Shown: positions 10,948-25,013 of the stretch, piece by piece
How positions within the stretch are numbered: position 1 is the stretch's first letter
Layout: every line of letters begins with the position of its first letter
Assembly: GCA_032718565.1 (NCBI GenBank)
Contig: JAVGVS010000165.1
Coordinates: 217,569-281,568 of the forward strand
DNA: 64,000 bases
DNA from: Distichodus sexfasciatus
Taxonomy: Eukaryota > Chordata > Actinopteri > Characiformes > Distichodontidae
Direction: 5' to 3'
Notes under the pieces: generated by a model
What the model saw: only the letters and a program-made list of their open reading frames with translations
Databases searched by the model: none
What the model was told of the DNA's origin: nothing
Program-made: the position numbers and the translations under genes

Positions 10948-13900
10948 AAGTGAAAGAGAGAGAAAGAGACAGAGAGAGAGAAAGAAAAGAGTCGAAAGCA
11001 AAACCTCCATGAAGTATTAGAGGCTACGTCTGGTCAGGGTGAACAGTTCAACAGTTTGAAGAAATCCAAAACACACACACACACACACACTCTTTCTCCG
11101 CTTTCTTTTCTCTTGCGCTGCCTCTCTCTGACGCGTTCGCAGGTGCTTCGAAAGTGTCCTATTGAATCCAACCGCCGCTGCCGTGTCATTCCTAACCTGC
11201 GGTCTGAAGCACACACTCCACCTTTGCGACATTGGTCTAAACTGGCCGCGTCCTCGCTCTTTTCGCTCGGCGACAGCCCTCAATATCGCGGCGGCCTGAA
11301 AGCAACAGGCGAGAGCGAGCTGAAAGTCCCGGGCAACGCAAGAAAGAAGCCGATTTCAGCTGATCGTCAACTTGTCAACTCAAATGAGATGACGATGATG
11401 CGCACAACGCATCGCATGCTTTTAAGGAGGCGCATTTATTTTGAATGACCGCAAACCTCTAATGGGTTCCTTCTGCTATATGATGCTTTTTGCCATCAGA
11501 TGGAGAAAGGTATCCAACTACGTACGTACAGCAGGGCTGGGAATGTCTCGGTATTTTTGCCCTCCCATCAAAACATTTTAGCAAGCAGGAAAGCTTGGCA
11601 ATACGGTCAGCACGAAGTGTAACTCTTCTGGGGTTGTGTTTGCTTGTTTTTACAGCATTGGTTATTGTTGCTCGTCAAGACATCATAACAAGCTGGAAAT
11701 ATTATGGAGGACAGATTGGCAGAAGACTTAAAATGCAGCAAAACAAGCGAGTGCGTCCTTTTATGTTGCTTTTAGCTGCCTTTCCTCTTCCCGCTTCCTT
11801 TAATTCCTTTAAATCATTTTCCGGCAATTTACATTCCAGCTTTCGTTCTCAGTCATCGCCAGCGTGGCTAATGACACTTCCCGCTTGTGTGCTCTGAAAC
11901 ACGTGCATTTTAGTCCACGATACACATCGGAAAAATGAGGCCTCAACCCGAAATGGAAGTTCTCCTCAGCTGCTCGGTTAGTGCTGGAAAACTCGAGTGG
12001 TCAAGGTGGACGTTCCTCGCTAGCTTTCTTCTTGGGGTGGCGTAGCTGGTAAGGTAACGGTTAGGGAGTCGGCCCCTCCGAGATTCTCATGAGCACTGCT
12101 TCCCGGGTCCCTCTCAAAGAGGTCCCATTTGTGCTGCGTTCACAATGACCAATGGTCACTCACTTAAAACTCACTAAATGTCAAGCGAAACTTGCTCTCT
12201 CTCCGGGAATAAAACCCACCCGGCGTTTCCGCCGCCAAGAAGGCCGGCGTTGCTAGAAGGAACCTTGCACCGCAGCTGATTTAGAAGACGACGTCCGCAG
12301 CCTCCGCGACCAAAGCTTCCCCCAAGTTTTCCTCGCAGCTAAAAACCCCAAAACGCTTTAAGGCATTGCTAATCAAGCCGAGATCAAGCCTACCCAAATT
12401 CACCAGAAGGAATAAAGTGATCAAGAGTGAGAGCAGCCTTGTTCTCGGTCGAGCGCGTGTCAGACGTCCCCCCACCCCCACCCAACCCCTTTTTTTTAAA
12501 CGTATTTATGCACCGATGAATAATGGAGTCGGCTATAAAAAAAATCTCATATCGGAACGGAAGAAAAGGATAGAAATCCCCTTCCAGCGAGACGTCTCGG
12601 CACCGGTCCAGCAGACATCGCTGTCCCGATGAGGTGCAGGTGCGTTTTGCCAAAAAGGCTCCTAAAATGGCTCATCGGATAATTAGGATCCTTCTCACCA
12701 CGGGAAAGAAGATCTTTTTAGGTAATAGGAAGTCCACACCGCAGGACGTACTTTCACTGCGGGAACTTTTTACATGAACCGGGAACTTTTTGGTCACTTG
12801 AGGAACATTTTGCAGAGATCAAGAACTTCACAGGAACCACATGAACTTCTACATGAAGCATGAGGAAATGTTGCTTTCATGTTGCACTAACATTTACAAA
12901 CTGGGTACTCTTATCAACTAGGTACCGAACCGTAATAGTATGGTAGGTAAAACACTTGTCATACTTTTCTGTGCGGTAGTATGCATCTCAGGAAAAAGCC
13001 GGGGTTGCAGCTTAACGGCTCTCTACGCACTAGGTAGCGCGTATGTGTACTGAGTTTGTGTACCACAAGCCTCCTGAGTCTTATACCCTCATTCCACTTG
13101 AACACACACACACACACAGCCATGTCAGGGTCAATGTGGTGTTCAGAATGACCCACAAACTCAATAACAAGAGGCCAGCGGGACTCCTGTGGTCAGAAAC
13201 TGACCTTTAGTGAAGAGCATATGAGCTTTTACACCTACAAAGTGTAACTAGAAGCCGGGATTTCTTAATTAACTGAACAGGGAGTACAGCTACAAGGATT
13301 TCTAAACAAAATTCCGAAGATCCTTATCCTTGAAATGGCACTTTTTGCCTGTTCAAATGAGCACCAAAAACGAAACCATCCCCAAAAGCATAAAAAAAAT
13401 TACATAGTCATTTATCCATCTAAGGCCGATGGCATGAGTCAGAAGTGGTGACAGATTTTGCATTTTGGTTTTGGAAATGAATACTGAAAAAGGTGTTGGT
13501 TTCAATAATACACAGGGTGCGTTTGCCTAGTGTCCAGACCCTCGTAATGGGTTCGTAACTCGGCATCCCACCTTCAGCGCTACCACCACCTGGCTCCTGG
13601 GTAACCCCCCTGAACCCCAAGTTGCTCCAAAGAGAGCGTTCCTGTGTGTGCGCGCACTTACCTTGACTTCCACATGGGCCATGAGCACGGCGAAGTTGGT
13701 GAGGTGTGTGCAGGAGCAGGAGGTGTGTGTGCGGTTGGTGGCCAGCAGCCTGCAGTCCTGCGTGGACCAGAAGCCCGTCATGGTGCGCTTGGAGTAGCTC
13801 CAGAACGAGCAGTTGGGGTTGAAGTTGTCCTCCGACTGCTGCGAGAGCAAGCACATATACACACGCACGCACACGCATGGACACACACGCGGTCGGTCAG

Positions 13901-16900
13901 CGATCGATACACGCGCCGCACCTAACACAACAGCCAGCGATCGATACGGACAAACCGAGTGTGTACCTGCTGGCGTCCTACACGCAGGCCAGGGTGTAGG
14001 ACGGCTGTGCGTGTGCATGTACGTGTGTGTGTGTGTGTGTTTGAGAGAGAGAGGGTGCGGAAAGAGTGGAGCCAGTAGAGCAGAGATGATGGGCTCTGCT
14101 TTGTGTGTGTGCGTGTGTGTGAATTTAGCTGTGTGTAGGGAGTCCCATGACGACAGCAACAACATGAAAACTTCTGACATTGTGGCAGACTTCCACGAAG
14201 AAAACACGTCTGCACTGCCCGAAACTATTACAAAAAAAACCTAAACAACTCAAAGCAATATGTGACTCTGCACGGCAAAACCAGTCGCTTGTCGCAACGG
14301 AGGTTTCCGAGAAAAACGAGCGTTTACGTTGTGTGGGGTAAAATGGTGGATTTTTTGGTTTTAGTGTTTTGAAACAGTGGAAGGTCTATACTGTACTGTT
14401 GTGAATAAATTTTGCTGAAAAACTAACCCTTTCCATCCTAAAAACGTGACTTTCTTGAGGTGAGGAATTCAATTCCAGCAGAATGTTAAAAGTTTCTGTT
14501 TTGACCGCTCTACTTCAACATTTACGGTAAATCCACTCATTGACTAGCGTGAAGATATTTCTCCGGAATCCATCTTTGTCTCCCGAGTTCAGTTAACCTA
14601 ACGCAGGTAGGCTATCCGTGTGGCTGTGAATGCAGCGTAAGCTACCGTAAATGCAAACGTAGCCGCGACCGCACCAAGCGTCTGTGAGTGCTACGGCGAT
14701 AGTCGACTTCAAAGGCAGATTTCTCCGTTTCTCACTTGGCGTGACAGGAGAAACCCGACTCCTTTGAATGTTGATATCTCAGTCATATGTCGTCCGATTC
14801 ATTCCATATAGGGATCGTTTTGAAGGTTGATTTATGCCCTTTCACATAACGACTTAAGTTTGAAAATTTGCAACAAGCGACTGGTTTTGCCGTGCAGAGT
14901 CACATATACAAAACAAAAGCCGCCTTTTCAAAGAGGCCCAAAAAAGATGAAGAATTCCACACAGCAATCTGGGCTAATACACAGACTTCACGTCCACATC
15001 TGCACTGTTAATTAACCAGTAATAACAATAAAAAAGCCAAATGATTTGCCAGTGAATCAAGATAAACATCATCCATATCAATATCATTAAATATCGGAAG
15101 GCAAAAGCGATTTTAAAAAGTCTACAAATGTTTCAAAGAATCTTTAAAATTATTAGATCTGATTAATGTTGGAGTCAATGTAAGTACCCTATGGGAGCCT
15201 GTAGTACTACTTACATCTGGTTATTGTGGGAGCCTATGGAAGTACCTTATGGGTACCTATAACAATGTAAGTACCTTATGGGAGCCTGTAGTACTATTTA
15301 TATCTGGTTATTGTGGGAGTCTATGCAAGTACCTTATGGGAGCCTGTAGTACTATTTAGCTCTGGCTAATATTGGAGCCAACGGAAGTACCTTATGGGAG
15401 CCTGTAGTACTATTTATATGTGGTTGTTGTGGGAGTCTATGGAAGTACCTTACGCGAGCCTGTATTACTATTTAGATCTGGTTATTGTGGGAGCTAAATG
15501 GAAGTACCTTATGGTTACTTATGCCAATGTAAGTACCTTATGGGAGCCTGTAGTACTATTTATATCTGGTTAATATTGGAGCCAATGGAAGTACCTTATG
15601 GGAGCCTGTAGTACTATTTAGCTCTGGCTAACATGGGAGCCTGTATTACTATTTAGATCTGGTTATTGTGGGCGCTAAATACCTTATGAGTACTTATGCC
15701 AATGTAAGTACCTTATGGGAGCCTGAAGTACTATTCAGATCTGGTTAATATTGGAGCCAATGTAAGTACCTTATGGATACTTATGTCAATGTAAGTACCT
15801 TATGGGAGCCTGTAATACTATTAACATCTGGTTATAGTCTATGGAAGTACCTTGTGGGAACCTGTAGTACTATTTATATCTGGTTATTGTGGGAGTCTAT
15901 GGAAGTACCTTCTGGGAGCCTGTAGTACTATTTCGATCTAGTGATTATTTAAGCCAGTGGAAGTACCTCACAAAGTAAGTGTTGTGTGTTCAGTGGTACC
16001 TGCAGGTGTCTGACGGTGAAGACCACCGGTTCGGACAGGTAGACCTTGTTGCTGTCCTTGTTGATGGCGGCGGTGATGACGGGCGAGTTGACGATGAGGG
16101 AGTAGTTGGGGTAGGCGGCCTCGCTGCCCAATCGCACGCTGGCGTTCTCCGTGGACAGATACTGACCCAGGTTCTTATACAGAACCAGCGCCATGCGGAT
16201 CTCACCTGCCATACACACACACACACACACACACACACAAGCAAACCCGTTCTCTCAGGATGCGTTCAGATTTGTCGGGAAGCTGGAGAATTTAAGTAGA
16301 ACCGGTCTAATGAAAGAGAAACTCCACATTTTAAGGGAGTTGGCGGTTGCCAGAGTCGCCTTCTTCCAGTCGACATTAAACACCAGCAAGGCTGAATGTT
16401 TCGTTTAAGGCGTTGCAGCGTCTTTTCAAACTGAGACGCGAGCGGAAGGCGGAGTTTGACACGTCTGAGCGGCATATGGTGAACGGCAGAAGGGAGTGGG
16501 GGTGGGTGGGAGAGAGAGGTGTCGGACCCAGAGGTTTCAGCGTCACCTAGTACAAGCGCTAACGAATCATCGCTACATACACAATCCGACAACGTTCCGC
16601 TTATACATTCCGACTATAACAGATTCACGTCCGTATTTCAGATATTTGCTATCCTTTGATATGTTGTGCTCATTACACCCATCTTAGCTCATGGAAAACC
16701 TGGTAAAGTGCTGGAGGAAGGACGAAGAGACGCGAGAGAGACAAAGAGTTGCAGAGGCAGGAGGAAGGAGAGTACGGTACCGTTGCGTCCGTGCTGTTTG
16801 AGTGTGTTCGCAGAGAGATGGATGGAGTTTCCGGAAGCTTCCGACTGCGGGAAGGTCAGGTCGGCCAGGCTTCCGTCCGTACTCAGGCGCGCCACCTCCA

Positions 16901-17974
16901 GCTCTGGAAAAGAAAACAGGCACATGGAATCGGACGCTGCCCCCTACCCTGCTGGAGGGCAACTGCATCCATTTACACACCTGTTATGACACTTGGTATT
17001 CCCTGAGTTCCTGTGGTCTAGTGGTAGAACTCTCATCAACAGACCAAATCCGACTCTTATCTAAGCTCCAGAAGTCCCAGCGCTGGGCCCCTGAGCGTCA
17101 CCTTTAACCCCAAGTTGCTCCGGGGAGACTGGCTCAGATTAAATCCCATAAATGTGACCGTTAACGCCACCGAGAATCCCCAGATGTACACACAGACGCA
17201 TGTAAACACATTTGCCTTCGTGCAGGTAAATCCTCAAAATGTGAACACAACAGCATGCATGCTGAGCTATGGCAGTATCGCAGTAGATAATACATGGGGG
17301 TTGGGGTGTGTGTGTGTGTGTGAGTGTGTGTGACACTCAGCCTCGCCTCCTCCGAGTGAGCGATGAGTTAGGTGAGAGTTGTATGCCGGCGCCTCGATAA
17401 ACGCATCCTCGTATTCGTGCGTCTGCATGCGCCAAATTGAATTTGTCTCCCACGTCGCGCTCCCGCCCGGCGTCATCGGTCCAACCCCACCCACACCGAA
17501 AAGCAGGTTCGCACGCGCAAATTCGTCCCGGAAGCGCGGCCTAATCGCGGGCCTTAGATCAGATAAAAGCCATTACAGGGGACTAATTGGTTTTTTTTCC
17601 CCCCCGTCTCTCTCTCTCTCATCTAATGATCATTTTTACGGAGGGCTTCCGGATGCTTGCGTAACGGCGCAAAAAAATAATAAATGAAAAGCCTCCCGGT
17701 CTCCATATGAAGCCAGCGAGCTGATCTGGGGTCTGCCACGTGACAGATTTACTTACTGACTTACTGTGCTTGGAACTGACTCCGGACCTGTTGTGTAAAG
17801 GTTTTATTGCGGCTTTATGGATTTACCGTTCTGGAAAAGCATCACGCTAATGAAGGAGAGGATCTGTAGCGCGGTGGAAGTTACACACACACACACACAC
17901 ACTCACACACGTAGACTCATACTGCGCCTAAAGGAACAAACTCACACACCCCTAGGGTAATGATCAGAGGGATA

Positions 17975-18007
<33 letters not shown>

Positions 18008-21000
18008 AGATACCGATCCACAAGGAACAGAATAGCCCAGTTCTATTAAAAAATACTTCCAGCACACACTGCCTTCAAAGCAGATCCACACACACACACA
18101 CTCACTCACTCTCTCTCTCACACACACACACGCAAAGGCAGCAGGGATGCTCACGCTGTGCCTAACCTAATTAGCAGGATCTGTTTTTTACAAACACTCT
18201 GTGCATGTAGCATATACACACACGCGCACACACACACACATTTTTTTTCTCTCTGCATCTCGCACACACTGCAAACAGATCAGATTAACACACAACGCGA
18301 AACATAAAAGCCGGCGCGATTTTACCAACACCGCCGAGCCACTGCGGCACCCGAAAGAATTTTCGTCTTAGAGCCGCCGACGTGTAAGGCGGCGCCTCAA
18401 ACTCGGATCGCCGCGAAAGAAAGGCAAAACAAACCATTTCCGCCGTTCTCCAAAACGCAAACTTTTCCTATAGAGTCACACGCTGACAGCAGCTTGAAGC
18501 GATATAGGAGACGGAAAAGCGAGAGGAGAGAAGGAGGAGGCGGAAGAAGTAGCTCATTTGAATAAACGGATAAAAAGAGAGATTTCCACTGTGAGATTAA
18601 GATTAGCTCTCGGGTACGATTTGAGACTTAAGATCCCCCAAAAAACAAGAACAAAACTTCATCTTTTCTTCTTCTCCCCTCTCACCAGAAGGCTTATATA
18701 AGCACTAGGAGGTGGGATGACTGGAAAGTAAAATGTCAAAGAAGTCCAGCTCTGCTACGACTTGCCGGACTCGTCTTGATCGCGTTTTCCGTTTATTGGT
18801 TCACTCCGTCCTCCGACTCCATCTGGCAGCTGCTCAGAGTGTGCTGTGATGCAGAGTCCACACCGGCCAATTTTAAATGGATTTTTTTTTTTAATGAAAG
18901 CGTAGTAGCGCGAAATGCGAAATGGAGAGAATGCGCACATTTCAGTTGGTCTCGATTTTCACCAGCCGCCACTGACGTCGTCCAGGATTCGAACCGCGGA
19001 ACGGGGAAGTCAACAGAAAGTTCGAACTTGCCCTACGAGCCGTGAAATCTCTACCGAGCTTTGTGAAGTGTGCTCACGTTTGAGTAATCCTTCATAAGTG
19101 TGCGGATCGTGATACTTGCTCTCCCCGTGTTTGTGTAGCTGTTCTGGTTTCCTCCCACAGTCCGAAAGCATGCGCCACAGACTCTAAATTGCCCCCCACA
19201 GGTGTGTGTGTGTTTGTGTGTGTGCCCTACGCTGTGTTGGTCCCCGCCTCCGAGTCGTGCATGGGGGATTGTGGGAAATGTGAGAATATATAGAGGTTCA
19301 CATATCTGCGAGATTGGATGTTCTCGGATCCAACATATGGTGTTATTCTGATATTTTGGTCTTAAAAATCCTGCATCGGTCAGGCTCTAAGACATACGTC
19401 TAAAAATAAGTAACTTTACATAAAATGATCATAATTTTAGGCCGGCTAGACGTTCCACATCGGATCGCGAAGGATCATATCGTCTCACACCTGATAAAGT
19501 GTTTTCACTGTCTGTAGAAATCCAGAAAAGAGAACGGGAGTGAAGGGAGAGTAAAGAGAAGACAGGAAAAAGGGAAAGGGCAGCCCCTGTATTGCAGCGT
19601 TCCTCGGGGAGTCGTTCCCCCCACACCCCGTAACGAGTCGCAAGCCGAACTGCCTGGAGTCACGTAATGGCGGATGAACCGTTAACGGGAGACAATAAAT
19701 GTCCCGTTTTCTCATGTCCTCCCTTTCCATCGCAGTCGGCTCTTTTTCTAGCCTTGCTCGGATTTCTGCAGATAACCGGACATCCGTCCGTCTCTCCCCC
19801 CTTCCCCTCCCCTCCCCTCCCACTTTAAGGCGGGTCTTTAAGGCGCGTCATCTTCGTTCAGTGTCTCCCCAGCGGGCTGGATCGCAAACCCGCCTGTCTT
19901 CCCCCGTTACATTGCTCATGTCCGTTTAAGGCTTCCCTCTCCGTCCACGTCCCGCCTAATTCGTTCTGTCTTTTCTTGCCACGCTCTCAATTCCCTTCTC
20001 GTCCTCCTTCTCCTGACCCCCTCCTCTCCTTTCTTCTTTTCTTTGCCTGGCTTGATTTTGTAGTTTCTGGCGATGCCGTTTCTCCAGGATTTATCCGCTT
20101 TAAAGCGAACCTCGACATCGTCATTTCTCTTCTTTCACCCTCGACTGAGCATCGGCCTCCATTCCGGCTCGGCAGACTAGCGGTTTTCTGCGGGCTGGAA
20201 GGAAACTAGACTCTCCCACCCGCAACGCACCTGAAACGGATTTGGTGATTTTAGCTACTACTTAAAATGTAGACCGTTGCTCTTTAGTCAGTGACTGTCA
20301 GCGAAATATTCACTTTTATGACATTTCTCAGACCCACTGATCCGTTGCTAGACTTATGATGGGGGCAACTTTTGGATTTACTGAGTAACTTCATCAAAGC
20401 CATATCACGGCCACATGCGGATTCATGCTTCCGTCTTAGTCAAGGTGGAGTCCATCCTCCGACTCCATCTCGCAGCTGTCCAGAGCGTGCTATGATACAA
20501 TGGAGTCCACCTAGGCGGACATGGAAGCAAGAATCTATGGTTGTGTTTATTCAAATGTAAAAAGTCTGACGTTATCTCACGTCTTGACGATGGTCTGCAT
20601 CAATAAGCTGTAAACGGGGACCAACTAGCACAAACACAGGCATTAAATCGGGATAGTTTAACTTTTAGATTAATTTAACTTTAGATTAATAAACTCAATC
20701 TATAGCTGTGTTTTAGAAAACGGCTTTCATAACAATAACTATGAATCCTGGAATAATGATCCTGGAAGGAGGAAGTGGGAAGCTGTGATTAAAGAGAGTT
20801 CATTTGCCGACCATTTAAGGATAGCTTCACACGTAACACCTCTCATTAACACAACACTATCATTAGGTTACATTAACACCTCTAACTAATGGATTGTAAC
20901 ACACCGCGTTATTATGTTTCCGTTTTGACAACCCACTATCTTTGGTCTGACTTGCGCTTCTTAACCAAAAAGGGGGTCGTTTTTTGAACTCCCCACCTGG

Positions 21001-22560
21001 CTGCATCAATATTCATTAAGTTTTTTTTTATTGATCATATATGGCTTAATTTGGTTGCAGTAACATTCATTAAATGTTTTCTATTGATCATATATAGCTT
21101 AATTTGGCTGCATCAAGTCATTGCGTGTTTTCTATTGATCATATATGGCTTAATTTGGCTGCATCAATAGTCATTATGTGTTTTGTATTGATAATATATG
21201 GCTTAACTAGGCTGCATCAACATTCATTAGGTGTTTTTTTATTGATAATATATGGCTCAATTTGGCTGCATTATTATTCATTAAGTGTTTCGTATTGACC
21301 ATATATGGTTTAATTTGGCTGCATCAACATTCATTAAATGTTTTCTATTGATAACATATGGCGTAATTTGGCTGCATCAACATTCATTACGTGTTTTTTA
21401 ATTGATAATATATGGCTTAATTTGGCTGCATCAACATTCATTAAATGTTTTCTATTGATCATATATGGCTTAATTTGGCTGCATCAAGTCATTGCGTGTT
21501 TTCTATTGATCATATATGGCTTAATTTGGCTGCATCAAGTCATTACGTGTTTTCTATTGATAACATATGGCTTAATTTGGCTGCATCAACATTCATTAAG
21601 TGTTTTCTATTGATAACATATGGCTTAATTTGGCTGCATCAATATTCATTAAGTGTTTTCTATTGATAACATATGGCTTAATTTGGCTGCATCAATATTC
21701 ATTAAATGCTTTCTATTGATCATATATGGTTTAATTTGGCTGCATCAAGTCATTGCGTGTTTTGTATTGATCATATATGGCTTAATTTGGCTGCATCAAT
21801 ATTCATTCTAGAGGGTGATTTATAACGAGAACACTGCTTGCAAGTGGTTCTCAAACTTTGACTTTTTTGTTGCACGTGCCATTTCCCGCATTGGTGCGAG
21901 TCTCGCTAACATGTTTCTAAACAAGGCCCAGAACTTTACCCACAAACCGGCTAAAACCAGCTCTTTTTGGATCTGCAGTTGACTTGTGGCACTGATTTGA
22001 TCATTCTTATATGTTGCAGATGGAGACCATGCAACAGACGCTCAAGTCCTGTAGAGCGTGACGGATCTGACATGTGCTTTGTATCACGGTGTGTATGTGT
22101 GTGTGTGTGTGTATCATTCCGACACACATTGAGTTTGCCATGCTATATTAGCTTTCTCATTCTCTACATTCTGCATCCGATCCATCAAAGCACATGTGAA
22201 TTAATGTGTGTGTGGGATTAGACGTGGGATTGTGTGTGTGTGTGTGAGGACGTACGTATGTGATCGGCGCTCTCCTGGATGGTGTCGGTCTTCAGCAGGT
22301 TGTCGGCGAGCATGAAGGCGCCTGTCTCCACAGCGTCCAGCAGCATAGTGGCACAGCGCAGCTGCTCGGCTGGGGACAGAGAGCGCCAGGCCGGCTGAGA
22401 GCGAGACTGCAGCAGGTTGTTCACCGTCTCCACCATCGCCTAGCGACGCAGGGAAGTAGAGATGAAGGAAAGAAAGAGAGAGAGAGAAAGATTCAGCATC
22501 CTCCACATGAGTGAAGAAACTTTTACGGGAACATTCATGAAGGTGGAGGGAGAGAGAGAC

Positions 22561-22601
<41 letters not shown>

Positions 22602-22640
22602 AAAGTTGGAGCAAGGATCAATAGATATACAGATGGATGA

Positions 22641-22674
<34 letters not shown>

Positions 22675-23205
22675 GGATGGATGGATAGATGGACAGATAG
22701 ACAGATTTTTTTCCCCTCCCCCCCTCCATCCCTCTCTTCCCCACTTTATTTTTCTCTCTCTCTTCCTGCAACCCTCTTTTACTTTCTCCCTCTTCTGTCT
22801 GTTTCTCCCCCTTACGCTCTCTTTCCCTACCTCCATCTCTCTCTTCCTTATTTTACTCTTTCTCTCTCTCTGCCCCTTACCCTTTGTCTTTTCATCCCTC
22901 CATCTCTTTCTCCCCCAACAGCTTGCTCTCTCTCTCTCTCCCTTCCTCCATCCCTATTTGACTTTCTCCCCTCCTTCTTTTCCTCCCCGTTACTCTTTCT
23001 CTTTTCATCATCTCCATCCTTCTCCTTCTCTTTTCATCCCTCCATCTCTCTCTCTCTCTCTCCACCCACACTCTCGTCTTTTCCTCCATTTTTTCCCTCC
23101 CCTCTCTCCTCCTCGTCTTTCTCTTTCCCTCCCTCCGTCTCTCTATTTTTTACCCTCCCTCGCTCTTCATCTCTACTTTGCTCTTTCTCTCACGCTGCTC
23201 CCTTC

Positions 23206-23242
<37 letters not shown>

Positions 23243-24361
23243 TCTCTCTTTTCCGTCCTCCACACACCTTGACAGCAACGATGTCAAACTCTACAGTGCA
23301 AAATAAATCTGTCAAAGTGAAGATAGTTCCATAGGGAACACGCAGCACTAAGAAAATGAAAGGCAATGCCATTGTGTTCACCCCGTCTCTCTACACACGC
23401 ACACACACACACACACTCCGGGCCTAAGACAATAACAGGGGCGCATGTAAGGCAGCCGAAAGTAATAAACGGGAGTTTATGAGAATATGAGTTCTCGCCG
23501 CCACCTTGTTAAATATTAGACACTAGATTATCTGCGGGAGATTAAAATCTCAACCTCCACATGCAAATGAGCGAGAAATCCCGTTTCGGCTCGCCGGCTT
23601 ATTAAAGCGTCCTCCTCGTGATCTCATGCCACTGTTTTCTAGAGTAAAAAACAACGAGAGATCCCCCCTCACGGGCAACACAGTCCGTTTCCGCGTGTCA
23701 GCGCGTTTAACAACAGCCATTAGGCCCCGCTTTCCGTCATTATGTCGTTATCCGTCGTTTTGCTCTGACCGCCGCTGCCCCTACGGTGTTTTTCTGCTAC
23801 AAACTTTGTGAGGTGTTTGCATCCAAACTCACGTTACATTCTCTCATTCTTTTCTTTTTCCTTCCTTCTTTTCTTTCTTTCCTTCATTCTGTCTTTCTTC
23901 TTTTCTTCTCCTTCCTTTCTTTCTTTCGTTTCTGCTCTTCTGCTTTTATAGATGGACGGATGGACGGACAGATAGAATAGTAATTAATTTAATTCTAATC
24001 ATTACATTTAATTCTATCATTTTATTTATTTTTTGAAACACACAAGTGAAAGCTAGAAAGAAAGAACGAAAGAAAGAAAAAAAATCTCAACCTGGAGATT
24101 CGATTTAACGCAACCGCAAACCTACTTTATTTATTTCTTTATTTCTTTATTTCTGGTGGTGGGCATTACGTTGTTTAGACAGGGACTTTTATCATCGCAT
24201 CGATCTTGTTCTTCTTTTATTCCTGCTCTCTTTCAGACCGCCGTTCCCTCCTTTCTGCTGAGGAGGAGGAGGAGGAGGAGGAGAAGGGCTTTTGTCGTTT
24301 GTCTGTCAGGTTGCTTCAGGGTAATCTGGCTACTGGCTGAATCATTCTGCCCCAGTTACAG

Positions 24362-24394
<33 letters not shown>

Positions 24395-24978
24395 AAGACA
24401 GAGCGAGAAGAAGACACAGAGAAAGAGAAAGACAGAGAGAGAGAGAGAAAGAAAAGGATGAGTATATTCAATTTGACACCACTAAAGTAATGACCCTTTT
24501 ACGGGTGAAAGAAAGGAAGGGAGACACTGTGAACGGAAGTGAAGAGGAAAGAGGGAGAGAGGGAAGAAAGGATGAGGGAGAGAGGGAGAGAAAGAGGGAA
24601 GGACGAGGGAGAGAGGGAGAGAGAGAAGGAAGGACGAGGGAGAGAAAGAGGGAAGGACGAGGGAGAGAGGGAGAAAGAGAGAGAAGGAAAGACGAGGGTG
24701 AGAAAGGGGGAAGGACGAGGGAGAGAGGGAGAGAGAGAAGGAAGGACGAGGGAGAGAGGGAGAGAGAGAGGGAAAGACGAGGGAGAGAGGGAGAGAGAGA
24801 AGGAAGGACGAGGGAGAGAAAGAGGGAAGGACGAGGGAGAGAGGGAGAAAGAGAGAGAAGGAAAGACGAGGGTGAGAAAGGGGGAAGGACGAGGGAGAGA
24901 GGGAGAGAGAGAAGGAAGGACGAGGGAGAGAGGGAGAGAGAGAGAGAAGGAAAGACGAGGGAGAGAAAGGGGAAGGAC

Positions 24979-25013
<35 letters not shown>

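Larger units (their letters stand above)
9471..13661 (-). other. adgrl3: adgrl3 intron between GPS exon and TM1-2 exon
   Basis: The intron holds a GA patch next to the acceptor (9471-9500), a CTTCTGAAACCC-type repeat (9540-10300), AC/GT microsatellites (10430-10450, 10540-10562, 10770-10832, 10919-10948, 11070-11090), and SINE-like text at 13520-13650. From 11100 to 13500 I see unremarkable non-coding sequence. Confidence 0.75.
13839..15999 (-). other. adgrl3: adgrl3 intron upstream of the GPS exon
   Basis: Contains AC/GT and GA patches to about 14130, a palindromic miniature element (14261-14904), ~250 bp of plain sequence, and a minisatellite (15150-15968) reaching almost to the preceding exon. 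Confidence 0.85.
16904..22255 (-). other. adgrl3: adgrl3 intron in GAIN coding region (5.4 kb)
   Basis: Holds a SINE (17010-17155), AC/GT clusters (17305-17330, 17884-17905, 17980-18010, 18086-18135, 18220-18240), a diverged repeat pair (18760-18890 and 20400-20520, sharing CCTCCGACTCCATCT), and a minisatellite (20999-21815). The parts 17340-17880, 18250-18750, 18900-20390 and 20530-20990 show no recognisable feature. Confidence 0.75.

Noticed and set aside
21104..21666. Plus-strand frames with repeated [13 protein letters not shown] peptides
   Set aside because: Direct translation of the 53-bp minisatellite; not a repeat protein.
22681..23334. 217-codon plus-strand frame
   Set aside because: Polypyrimidine tract translated as Ser/Leu/Pro; no gene structure.
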